Assembly: GCA_013400975.1 (NCBI GenBank)
Contig: WBMZ01006400.1
Location: forward strand, 62,001 to 126,000
Direction of reading: 5' to 3'
Origin: Atrichornis clamosus
Taxonomy: Eukaryota; Chordata; Aves; Passeriformes; Menuridae
Length of the DNA: 64,000 bases
Part shown: positions 23,996 through 36,158 of the stretch, one piece after another
Layout: each line of letters opens with the position of its first letter
Numbering within the stretch: position 1 is the stretch's first letter
Translations under genes and position numbers: made by a program
The notes under the pieces: model-generated
What the model was told of the DNA's origin: nothing
The model's database searches: none
Seen by the model: the letters and a program-made list of their open reading frames with translations, nothing else

Positions 23996-26900
23996 GAAAA
24001 CCAATTGAAAACTTCACAACACCACCCCAATACCACTGGAGACCTTGTTTTTTTAAAATTACACATGGGGGTTGCAGTGGCTTTGTGGCACTTCCAGGTT
24101 CATTTCTGACCATGTCTGGATGCATTCTGCAGGAAAAATACCAGCAAGTGCAGGTGCTGGGGATCACCCTGGGGCTCCTTTTCAAAACTTCTGTGAATAC
24201 CGAGAGAATGTGGTGAAGGGACAATGTAGGGAGATTCATTACAGAGATGAAATGATTTTAAAGGGATAGAGAAACTAGGTGGTCATATTTCCATCTGAGA
24301 AATACCAGTAACAATACAAGAAATAGCCCAAATTAAAGATATCTGCTGATATATCCACATCACCTACAGGCAGAGGAATAGTTTTGTTACATCTACAGAA
24401 TAGATATGATGCAAATATAATACATTTTTAGGCCTGCAAACAGTGTTTGGCCCTCTCATGGAAAACAAGTAAATTTTGCCTTCTGAAATGACACAGTAGA
24501 CACAGTCTAATTTGCAACAATTAACAGCATCAGTACTGTGGACTATTTAAGAAACTAAACTAATAGATAGGGAAAAAATAGCTCTGATAACATCACAGCA
24601 AGAGAATAATGTCACTTTTGCAGAATGTCTCAGTTTAAAGGATAACTGAACAAAACCAAAAACATGAACTATGAAAAGTATTCAACAAGCAGATGGTGTG
24701 AGAATAATTTGAGAAGCTGATATCCAGTTAAAACACTGCCTAATGACTGACAACGCTAGGGATTGGTGGCATTTGTTATGTAAGTGGCTACACTGTGTGT
24801 GGTGCTGAAGACCAGCTGCAATGTGGAATTACAGAAAAGAAGCAAAATGAAAAGAAGCAGAAGCAATTATTGCAAAGATGAATTAGAGCAGAAAAGTGGA
24901 AACATGGAATTGAAATGAAAGTGTGGCAATCAAGCAAAAGTAGTAGGGAAAGTAAAATGAAAATATTTTGTTTCCAAACAATTAATTAGAAAACTAATTT
25001 AGGATCTTTATCAACCATATCTGAAGTCTACTGGATATGGATCACAAACTCATATTGCTATTATTATTGTGTTAGTCACCATCCTTTTATTAACTCCATT
25101 ACTTTATAGCACACTTTGTTCACATACTTACCTATAATTAAGCACCTCTCTTATGCTTCATCTTTTTAACAGTCCAGATCACCTTGAAAATGCTGCAGGG
25201 TGAAATACTGACATGCCTTTCAGCACAGACATCAGAAACAAGCTAAGAACATCAAATTAACTGTGACTTATTTTAAGAAGGCTCCTTCAAGAGCACATCT
25301 GCACTTGACATCATTCCGAGCCTGGTTAAGTTCTGACAGCGTATTTTTACCTTGCAGCATATCAGGCAAACCTTGTTAATCTTTCTAGGGGCATGTATGT
25401 CACCAGATTGGTGATAACACATGAACTGCATTTTAAGAAGCCAAATGTCATCTCTCTAGAGGCCTCTTAGCACTTTTGAAAATGCTGATGGACAATCTAG
25501 TCCTTTCACTATGCCCCATCTTGCCCTCTCAAAGTGATTAGCTCCTAGAGAGCTCAGAGAACTGAATCTCACAAAATATCTGTTCAGAAACTCTACCGAC
25601 TGACCAGATTTTCATGGATTCTTTGTCAGAATATTCAACAGGGCTTCTGCAGAAAACCAAGCTCTAAAAATCTTTTGCTTTCCCATTTTCTCCAAGGAAA
25701 TACACCATAAAATAGTGCCACATTAATGACCAGTAATTACTTGTATAAAACATCAGCTTTCAATAGAGCTAGCCTCCACTTTTTAGGGTTTATTTCTATC
25801 TTGATTTAGTAAACATTTACATAGTAAATATCTCTCATGGATATTCAGATTTATTATTGTTATATCATTTCTCCTTGCAACTATAATGAAGATTGATTTA
25901 ATCTCCACAGCATTAGCCCCTTGTCAACTGAATACAACCTTGCTCTCATAAGTCAGTAACAAATTTCTTTATGATGGGGCTGTTTACCGTTTGACTTTCT
26001 GAAATATTGAGTTTCATAAAACACAATTTATTAATTTACAGTTAAAAGATATCTCACACTAAAGAACCAAAGATGATGGGGGAAAAAAACCCAAATATTT
26101 TCACCACTTAACAAGTTATGAGCATCTCTCTCAAGAACTCTAAGGGTTAAATATTTCATCTTTGCAAGTGCAGGTGAATTAAATGTCACTTTTCTCTTTT
26201 GGGTCATGCAGTATCAATTTCATCAAAACTTGAGCATGCACTCACGAGTGTGGTGCTAAGGACTGCAATCTTTACAATCTTCTCACAAAGCATTGTGTCT
26301 AGAAGTGGCTCCACACCACACTGTGTGTGGTTGTCACACACCACAGCTTCCAGAGTGAACAGGAGGCCCCTCTTCTGTCTTTTCTCTTCTGTTCATCTAA
26401 GAGAAACACATGGTTCTGCAAAGGTATTTAAGGAGAGAGTCAATTTTTTTTTTGTTTCAAATGTGCTTCTCCCTGCAGGGATCATTAAATGCTTGAATTC
26501 ATTGCTAAAATGGAAGTATATATCAAGTTTCCCTTCTGGACTTAAATAATCATTATTACACTTTTCAACTGTTTTAATTATTCTTTCCTAGCCAAACCTT
26601 AACCACATGAAAAAAAGCACCATCTACTTCAGTCTATTCTGCTTTCCCAGGACTTGGAGAGTAAAAGCCAACCAGTGTTTTAATATTTGACAGAGCAGGC
26701 TGAACACAACACATCCTAGGACAAAACAATTAGACCTAAGAGTGTAGACGTTTGGCTTTAATCCAAGTGTTCCCAAACTACCTTTAGAACTTCACTGAAA
26801 TTCACTGGTAAGAGTTAAGTAATTCTACAAAGCTGGCATATGATTTATGGCATATGCATGATATGGCATATGCAAAATACTATCATAAGCAGGAATCTGC

Positions 26901-28309
26901 ATATGGCAGCATTTTGAGATCACTAACTGAAAAAATGTTGGAAAAGCACAGGGAAAGAACAAGAATGCAAGCAGTGTGGTTATTACTGTAGCATATTAAT
27001 TAGACTATGATGACTTTTCATACCATTAAATGAAAAGCTGATTATGTTGTCATACTGTGTCTTTAATGAAAGACCTAATTGTAAAATTGCCTGGTATTTA
27101 TTTTTATTTTCATATAATTGACATTTAAAAAACATAATGTATAATTATGTATTGGGCAGAGGTTTGTATCTTAGCAGAGATAGAAAGTGAATGTCCTTGT
27201 ACTGCTTTCAGGTGATTCATGCCAGATACATTCAGTTAAAATAGTTAAATAAAAAGAAGATAAAATATGTTAAAAAACTACTGAACAATTTTACAAGGGA
27301 ATATGACAGAATACGACAAAAGGCTTTTTAAAGTCTAAAATTCTCTATAGGGGCCCCTGTTTATCTCAACTGCCTTTTGCTGCCCACATTGTTTCTATGT
27401 TGTTCTTCAAAATAAAAAGACTCAATAAATTGCATTAAATACTGTCATAAATTACATTGAAATCTATTAATATCACTGTCAGACAGAAAGGGTTCCTTTT
27501 TCTCAATAAGCAGAGAGAACAAATCCCACATGGGAAATCACTTCTGTGCCTTCTAGAAAAGACTGGACTTAAAATTGGCCAGACAAAGACTTTAAAATAT
27601 TGACTGAAAATAAAAATTAATCTGGATCCAAGTTTAAGTCTTGTAAGCTTTCCCAATATCCTAAGTACCTTAAATTTCAAATTAGAAGGCCTTTTTACAT
27701 CCCCATATAACTTTGAGAGATAGAAATGAAAATATTTCTCAGCTTGACTCCTTGTATTTCTGAAGAATTTCTAAATTTATCCTTTCACAGATCAACAGAA
27801 ATACCTGTAAAAATATTCGAGCTTCAAATACATCCTGCCTGTGACATATGGTCTCTACCTGAGGAAGATCAAAATCTACACAGTGAAAGTGAATCGTGAA
27901 ATCTTAACTTTAAAGAATAATTTTCATTTGCTATTTTGAGATTATTTTAAGCTCTTGGTATGATTCCAATACTTTTAGGAGACTTGTCAACAGCATGGAT
28001 AGACATATGCAACTTACATTAGATAACAGGAGCTGTGAAGATGTAGCAAGAGCAACCCTGAACGTACCGAGAACCTCAAGTACTTACTGAAACAGCCTGG
28101 GGCTGATGTTCATACTGTCACGTTTGTATTATTACCCAAACAAATTAGATTATAGCTCAGTTCTGTGAACTCACTCATGCAGCAAGCAGAACTCTGGGTA
28201 GAGACGGGAGCTTAACCAAACACACGGTGATTCAGAAATGTTAGCATACATTTTTCTATTTTATATATTTTGTTATTTCACTATCAATTCATAAGAGTTG
28301 CAGTTGGCT
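23996..28309. other. AT-rich noncoding stretch, no gene seen
   Basis: Frames do not exceed about 116 codons (26199-26549, unrecognised). A cluster of TGGCATATG words lies at 26834-26908. The stretch at 27000-27130 is homeobox-type AT-rich unique DNA that looks like typical vertebrate conserved noncoding sequence, but this is an impression only. No transposon was recognised. Confidence 0.55.
26834..26908. repeat. Cluster of TGGCATATG words
   Basis: The 9-mer TGGCATATG starts at 26834, 26848 and 26864, and an overlapping inverted form 'tgcatatggca' lies at 26898-26908. The spacing is 14 and 16 bases, so this is a degenerate tandem of about 15-bp units with a palindromic core GCATATGC. Confidence 0.65.
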
Positions 28310-28640
28310 AAACCTGGTTCATGTGTGTGGAGTGAGTTTCACATGATTCCACGGAATTCCCAGCCTTTGCTGCGGCAGGAGTGGTCTCTGAGCGGGGCGA
28401 GGCGAGGCACAGCTCACAGCTGGGTTCTGTGACCCCTGCGTGAGCCCTGAGTGGCACAAGGCTCTGTCTGCCCCACCACAAGGCCGTGACTGCTCTGCTG
28501 TGCATGCCTGGGCATCGCTGCACTGCTTGCACTCAGCTGAACTATAACCCACACCAGGAGAAGTGTTTTGCTCCTGCAACCCCTGCGCATGGCTGGAAGG
28601 CTGTGCGTGCTCTTGTATTGGTAGGTATACAATGGGTACC
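28310..28640. other. GC- and CpG-rich islet
   Basis: This stretch of about 330 bases is much richer in G+C than anything around it and holds about eleven CpGs, including 'gagcggggcgaggcgaggca'. Open frames occur in several readings on both strands (up to 133 codons at 28319-28720, minus), which is expected because stop codons are rare in GC-rich DNA. No LTR, LINE or coding family was recognised. It could be an orphan CpG islet acting as promoter or enhancer, an unrecognised LTR, or an isolated exon. Confidence 0.4.
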
Positions 28641-30664
28641 TTTACTGGTAAACTCAAAATATTCGTCACAAAAAATACACTGCTAATGTTTCTCTTGTGA
28701 CTGTGACCTGGCATATTCATGCTAACCTAGCTTTAAACAGCTGGATACAAACCAGCACTGCTGGGATGCCAGCTTACTGGATCTGTGGAATTTGCTGCCA
28801 AACGGCTCAATTGCAAGGGTAACCAATACCTGTTATTAGTAATGGTGCATGTGATTGCAGAATCGTACTGAGGTGTAGCCTTAGCTCCTATTTACTGCAC
28901 TCAGCACATTTTACCGACATAACTTCCGATATGTATGATAAAATGCTGATGTTTAGTATGCATACATTTGTTTACAGCCCAAAGCCTGGAATAAAACACT
29001 CAGATATTTACAAACTTATGTTGAAACTATGCCAGTGTGTGGGCTTGACCTTGGCTGGATATCTGGTGCCCACCAAAGCCACTCCGTTGATCTTCTCCTC
29101 ATCTGGAAATTTTAAATGTCTCTTTACTTGTCTTCTCAAAGGAAACATTTCTCTGATCTTCAGGATGGTTCTAAATTACTTGGTCTGCTAGGATTTGTTA
29201 TTACACATCTTTAGTAATTTTTGCAGGCTATCTCCAGCTTAATACGAATCATAATTTTCTTTCAATTCTTTTTGTTACTCGGTAGTACAGAGTAAGAAGA
29301 ACATTACTGGTTAGATCAAAACTTTGGAAATAGAGTAGTTGCCAAAATCAAAATATCCTAATGCAATTATCAGCTATATCCTCATGTGAACAGTCAAGTG
29401 AGTCCACAAGGAAGTCAATGACATGGCATGGAAAGGAGTGTTATACCATAAAGTGAATGTATACTCCTTGGAATAATATTGTAATGCTATTAAAATTCTG
29501 CCAGTCAGCCACATTCATTTCTCGTCAGTTAAACACTGATTTTCCCTCATTCAAACTAGAATTAGTGTTCAATTGCACTGTCACTTTTTCTGCAATTTTT
29601 GAACCTGTTAATATTTTATACATGTACTTTTTGAACTCTAAACAGTTATTTACAAATATAATTTTTTATCGTGGTGCATTTATGCCTGTATTAAATCTGT
29701 GGAAATGTATAGTGCCTGATCTGAAAAGTGAGATGCAAGCATAAGAGCTTGCATGTTCCAGTCAATAAACAGAATTCATATAGAAAAAATACCAGATTAC
29801 TTCCAATCTAATCATGCTCAGAAATCCACAAATTCAAAACAGGCCATTGATTTTTCTCCTGTGTCTTTGCTGTTTAAATGTTATTAGTCACATTCATGGA
29901 ATACAAAAAACACAAAATAAATAAATTTCAATATACTGACCTACTTACATGTATTTAAAATAAATAGTTAAATAAATAGATAAAAAATAATGGAATATAT
30001 TACGTTTTGGTTTTTTTCTAAATTCATGTAGTAATTTGAGAGGCCATATTACTTCCTTCAGAGGGTAGTTCCATACCCCAGACCGGTTCCATGCCTGTGA
30101 CCGTGCTCAACCTATTTGCACTTATACCTGGTTTAATGCTATTGATGTTCTTACTGCAAGAACATTTTGAACATAACCTGCTGCTATACAGGCAGTTAAA
30201 AAAATGCCTGCCCAAGGACAGCAATTTCAGGGACAAAAACCCCCTGCTTATCCTTCCCTCATCTTCTCTTTCAAGGGAAACAAACAGCCACCAGTACTCA
30301 GTGGGTCAGCTCTGGGGCTGACCTGCTATTTTCCTGTGCTCTTATTTCCTGCATGGTTTAGAAATCTGAAAGAATGTGAAAATTATCAAATACACAGTTT
30401 CAGAGGAAGACAGAGCAGAAGGAATAGAATCATCCTTCAGCTTTACTGAAGGAAGCTACTAATGTATTTGCAATAATTAATCTCTAGAAAAACCTGTTAA
30501 ATAAATTCATAATGAAATAGTGGAGCAGAAGGCCACTGGTTGTGGAATTAATAAAATTATTTGCTGTTTTTTATTCTGATAGAAGCTAAGCATTTTTCAA
30601 GACTTTATAAAACAGCCTGGCACTGCACATTAATTTGAACTGCCTAGAAACCAGTTTCCAATAG

Positions 30665-30700
30665 TTTGGGGGTTTTGGGGGGTTATTTTGGTGTTTTTTT
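30665..30700 (+). repeat. G/T-rich low-complexity tract
   Basis: Runs of five and six G alternate with T runs ('tttgggggttttggggggtt' and then 'ttttggtg'). Only two long G runs are present, so a classical intramolecular four-run G-quadruplex is not assured. Confidence 0.6.
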
Positions 30701-33700
30701 AAACTGTAGTCCCTGATATAATGAAAAAAACAGCTGTCAATCTATTCTGTATAAAGGTCTGTGGGAAAAAAACATGCCCAGACACAATTTTAAAATTCTA
30801 TCTATGGGTATGAAAAAATATTTTTAGATGCAAAATGAAGCATATTTTTATTCCCGGAAGCGTTGGCACCTTCTTGACCGTTCTCATTAATTGGGCCCAA
30901 ACTCTGCAAAGCAGTTTCAGGTATGCACTTTGACTTTTGAACAGGTACATGCTGGTTCCAGCTGAATCCACATAATTATCCCTCAAATTAGTCAATCATT
31001 TAGCATTCAGCCAGCCATACTCTATGAAGTTCTGACTATTTAATAAAAAATTAAATGTGCATGTGAATATGAAGTACATTAAAAAATTATATATAAATGT
31101 CAATCTGGCAAGAACAGCTCCAGAAAAACATAAATCATGAAGACTGATACAAGACGAAGCAATAGATCACATCTGCAGCAAATGTCACCTTTTTTCCTGT
31201 TGGCGTTCAACCCGTGGGAGTTTGCTGAAGTAGTTGAGGAACTGCTCTTTATTTTGTTGATCAGATAATATGCATAATTCTAATACCTTCTATATCTAAA
31301 TGAAGCACTGTTAGTCATAAACTTCACAATAAATACATATTTTATGAAGAACACATTATTAATTTAGAAACAATTTATAAGTACTGCAGATTTTAAGGAG
31401 AAAGTTCTGTTTGGCTGTTGAAGTACTCTGATTAAAAGAGTATGTTTAATGCAAAATCAAGGATTAGATAAGAACTCAATGTGAAAAAAAACCCTGTTTT
31501 AGTGTAAGGAAATCTAGAAGGTCCCTACAATCTCGTTCATTTTCTGGACAAGATATATATCCTCACTGGAAAAGAAAAATGTGTATGGGACATGGAGAAT
31601 TTCAGGACATCCCCCTGAAAATGAACAGAAACTGACATTTGGGGGCATGTAGGGGCATCATCTAGATATAACTCATGGTGAAGAACACCTAGAAAGGGAT
31701 CCAGTGAAGAGTATCCTCACTGTAATTTTGGTTGTGTTTCAGTGGATTCTTGATCCAAGGAACTTCAAGCAAATTCTGGCATCTTGTATTTCAGGAGGGC
31801 TTTCTTAATGTCTACTTGTGTGGATGGACATTTTCCTTTGCAGTCCTGTTGTCTGTCATTTCTGAAGTAGAAATAAACAGAAATATAGGACCTGTAGGAA
31901 CCCTGTGAAGCAATGAAAGGACTTACAGTGAAAGAACCAGTGAAATAAAAGTTGTACATACAGCCTCACCTTATTTGTTGCTAAACTTCTGCCCACATAA
32001 TCCTTGCAAGCAGCTGTTTTATTGCAATTCTCTCTCAGAATCCCTAATTTCTACTTTCACGTTTTAGCCAGTAGTTTAAAGTATATCCACTTGGCAAGTA
32101 ATGTGATATGCAGTTCAAGAGACTCTTGACTTTTAATCAGATCAGGGATACGTTCTTTTCTTTTGAAGTGTCTACCCAATCTTCTCCTGAATTTGGTATC
32201 CTTGCTACTCATGGTATTTATAAATATTTGTTGAACCCAGACAAACCTATCCCTTCCCTCAACCTCTTAAAACACTCCAAGAAAATCCTAGGTTTTGATG
32301 ATTTCTTGAGCAGAGTAACAAATAGCCTGTGACTAGACTTCTGTATACAGAAGTTCTTTTTCAAACTGTGCTGACATGAAGTGAATATAAACTAGAAATA
32401 ACCAATTTTAAGACCTCCACTGAGGTTTGTTCTTTGACAGTTGACAGAAAGACTGAAAAATTAGCATTTTGGTAAAACCTTTATTTGTTTAAGATGCCTC
32501 TTAGCCAAAGAGACTGTCTGTACAAAAGGATTAACCTATTGACAATGACTTTCTAAATCCAAACTCATTGAATAACAAGTACTGAATGTGTTTACCTTCC
32601 TAATGCACTCACAATTCACAATGAAGCAGGCTTTCTTGAAAAGGTCAAAATGCATAAAGACCTGAATTTCAATAGGAAAACATAAAAAAATTTAGAGCTG
32701 AATAGAAATGAATTTATTTTATACAAGAATTGGTGGCACTAAATATATTTTTGGCTATCTAAATGAATAAAAATATTAAAAAAGGGATTTTAAAAGATTG
32801 CCTTTGCAGACCTTTTATGTTTATCTGCTCCACATACAATTTCCTCTGTCTTAAAGAAAACATTCAGTCATTTCTCAATTAATCTACCACACATGAACTT
32901 GCTGATCTTAAATCACTCACATGTGCATTTATATTTTCATGTTCACCACAGCTCTGCATCCCCTCTGAGCAGATGGGTTTAAAAATGTGAAATGAACAAT
33001 TACAACTTATTTAAGTTTTCGTCTGAGCCACAGTTTCACCATGTGAGGCAACTACACTTGAAGGGTCATTTTCTGAACTGGTTCTGGGCTGAGTTCTCTA
33101 TAAAATTGGTTTATATACTTTACAGGGTAGATTGAAACAAGTTGATTATTCACCATAAGGCCTACTGAAGAGATAATTATTAAGATAGATCACTTGTCAT
33201 ACACACTTTTTTTCAGATAAGACTGCAAATGAAGCAGTTAAGATTAGGCAAATGTCAGTATTTTGTAGACATCACAATGTGAGCACTATATGTATGAAAG
33301 GGAACAATTTTATAGAAAATTTTTAAAAATGTAGTAGAATCAAAACAGAACATTGTGTTTGTAAGAACAGAATCTTCACCACATTACAAAAATGCAAGCT
33401 TTCTTTAAGTACTTTTGGCTACATTTTCTAAGACCCTTAAATTATATATAGAGGTCAAAAATAATGTTTAAAATATTAGTCAGGGATCCCATTCAGGTGT
33501 GTAAACTGACAGATGACAGAGGTGGTGTTTGTTTTTATTTTTAAAAAATTTAGAATCTACTTCTTCCCTCAAGCTTTAAAATTAAAGGAATTAAGAAAGC
33601 AACCTGCAAGCACCATCCTGCTGGCAATTACTTCAGGGTCTTTTTGCAGAGTAGAACTTTCTACAGTACAAATTAATCTCACTTGTGTTCTAGACAGAGC

Positions 33701-34223
33701 TTTCTCCAAAATATCCTAAACAGACAACGCTCATGAGAACCAGTGGTCACCACATGAGTGAAGCCTCATCAACACCTATCATAAGTGGAAGGGAAAATCC
33801 AGTGATGCTTTGTCCCACATTCTTATGCATGAGCTACCAGAAACGCTTCCACTGCAGGTGCCTACATTCCTGGTGTGAAGCTGATAGAGTAAACATGACA
33901 GAAACACTAATTATTGTGTTACTGAAGGTTCTTGAATTTGACAAAGATAAGCATTTTAAAAGAACGTGCCACAAAGGCATCATTATTGTCTTACTAAATA
34001 CAGAGCTTAGCTCCCAAAGAAACAAGAATGTTAATGATAAAAAAGCAAGAATAACAAAAGGTGAAGGTGCAGCTTATTCCACATATAAGAATAGAGTAAT
34101 GAAATATGATATTGCAGGTCACCTCATAAAAATTGAAGCAGTGTTCTGTTGAAATAATAATTCAATATTTTTAGAGGGGAGCTTGAAATGAAGCCCGTGT
34201 GTCTGTGCATGTAACTACATTTA

Positions 34224-34287
34224 TCTATAAGTACACTTACCTTCTGCAAGTACATAACTTACAGAGCTACACTTCTGTAAGTACATA
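34224..34287. repeat. Degenerate direct repeats of a 16-mer
   Basis: 'cttctgcaagtacata' at 34241-34256 recurs as 'cttctgtaagtacata' at 34272-34287, with a weaker third copy 'tctataagtaca' at 34224-34235. This is a 31-base local duplication with partial symmetry (acttac and gtaagt). No function is known. Confidence 0.5.
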
Positions 34288-35856
34288 GTTAATCACAGGT
34301 TTGTCCTTCAGGATATGAGACATCAAATAAGATGGGAAGAAGAGTTCAATTGATAGTGTTATGTAGAACTCACAGTTTTTTGTTTTGTAGCATAGAAGCA
34401 TGGATCTTTATATGCAAAGTGGGTATATGCAAGCTCTGAAATGTAAACTGCTCAAATAATCAGACAGAAGCAGCCTGATTTTCAGAAATGTGATTTGGAA
34501 GACAAAAGCTAAAGATTTAGGAGATGACTATTGCAGTGCTAATATATGCGAACAGCAGTAGATCATTCAGAATATTTCAACCAAAGCATGACTTTCCATT
34601 AATACCAGCTGAGCCAAAGAGAGAAATTTAATATATGGTAATGTCAGTAGAAGGAACAGAAGTAAAAACCATTCTTAGCCACGAAGCACAAATGACAATG
34701 TAATAAACCCATGCAATACATGTTTGAGAGCACTGCTTCAATTTCCTTTGTTACTGGAATGGAGACCCACATCCAATATAGAAATTCTTAAGACCCTTCC
34801 AAAGTTCTGCATGTTAGAAAGGAAGACTATTGTTGAGGGAAGTGGTTATGATGATTTCTGATATGTTACCATGCACAGTATCACTTTTTTTTTATTCTTC
34901 AAAATTTTCCACAATTGCCAGGTACAATACAGATTATTTAAGTCAGTTTCTAATATTGGCTAGAATTATCAGACAAAATGGAAATATCTATAGTTCTTTT
35001 AACTACCTACTGATTGACTTCTGCCTAATAGTGTATAACAGGAAAAAATCCATAAATTAATTTATTTAGGGACAACTCTTCATTTGCATATAGTCTTACT
35101 GACATCAACAATGGCCTCTATATGTTTGAAAGTCTAATTCACTAGAAGAGGTGCCTAAAATTCACAACTAAGTTAAAAATGAAATCTATTTAGTCTATTA
35201 TGCTCTTCTTATATTACAAATTACTTTGAAAAATAGTCAATGAATAAAAGGTTTTAAAAACAAAGGGTTCAGTCATGCAGCTTTGGAAAAAAAATCATCT
35301 CTTTCTTTTAACTGGTATCTAAAAAGTACTTAATCGAATCTTTTCATTGGAAAAATTCACCATAATGCTGAAACTCTATGACATTTAAAGTAAAAGTCAG
35401 TAAACAGAATATGGAATCTAAGCATCTGGATTATCATTTAAATGTTAGGAGATAATTTCATTTAGAATAAAACCTAAAATTAAAGAGTGTGTTCATGTAC
35501 ATGTGTAATTGCCCTCTTGTTATTACACTGATTGTATATTCAAGGTAGATTAGCATTAATTTGGATCCTAGAATTGTTTCCATATTCTGTTGCTACATCA
35601 AAATAATTTTTTTAAAAATTTCCTTTAAAACCAGTGTAATCAATTAGAAAATATCTTCTATGTTTATCAGAGGAAAAATGTTTTTCAGTAGTTATAGGGA
35701 CAGATAATAGAATCAGAATAACCTAACAAAACAAAGCAAGCATTCTGTTCCACTAGGTATTTTTCTTCTTTTGTGTATTTAAAACACTGTATGTATGACT
35801 GTTGTTATGTGACTTTGTTTTACTATTTCTATTTTCACAAAACCTTGCTCTGTCAG

Positions 35857-36158
35857 GCTTTTGTTTATTTATGATAAGTCAAAGAGAAATGTGAATTGAA
35901 CATGCCGTTTCTGACCATTGGGAGCTGTAAGTGCACGTGCAATGGAGCTGCTGCAACACCGCGTTCAGAGCAGGTCAGGTGTGAAACTGTTGAATGTGTT
36001 TGCTTTTCCCGTGGGTCTCCTGAAATGGTGCAATATAATTTTCACTTCATTTTGCTTTTCTATCGTGGAAGATCAGTTAAAGCAGTGTTGAAGTGGAGTG
36101 TCAGTGATGAAGTTCATACCAGATATTATCAGTCATGTTGCAACCAGCCATTCACCAG
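35857..36158 (+). other. Possible exon (splice-flanked), product unrecognised
   Basis: A pyrimidine-leaning tract ends in 'gctctgtcag' at 35856, and a strong donor CAG|GTGAGG occurs at 36158/36159, enclosing 302 bases. Inside, a frame from ATG 35896 runs open through the donor, Cys-rich at its start, with no recognised domain. Stops lie upstream of the ATG in frame, so it would be a first coding exon or, more likely, a noncoding RNA exon. CpGs are locally enriched near 35930-35970. Splice-like motifs are common by chance, so this is only a candidate. Confidence 0.15.

Larger units (their letters stand above)
28641..35856. other. Long AT-rich noncoding stretch, no gene seen
   Basis: Only short frames occur, apart from one of 139 codons at 33733-34152 (plus). 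That one resembles no known protein and lacks a recognised domain or good splice flanks. A G/T-rich tract is at 30665-30700 and a degenerate repeat at 34224-34287. No transposon was recognised. Confidence 0.55.

Noticed and set aside
28319..28720. 133-codon minus frame and several overlapping frames
   Set aside because: Multiple frames are open on both strands in the GC-rich islet, which is a composition effect rather than a coding signal.
33733..34152. 139-codon plus-strand open frame
   Set aside because: The peptide resembles no family, the start has no strong context and no convincing splice or poly(A) signals surround it. A frame of this length is plausible by chance in 64 kb.
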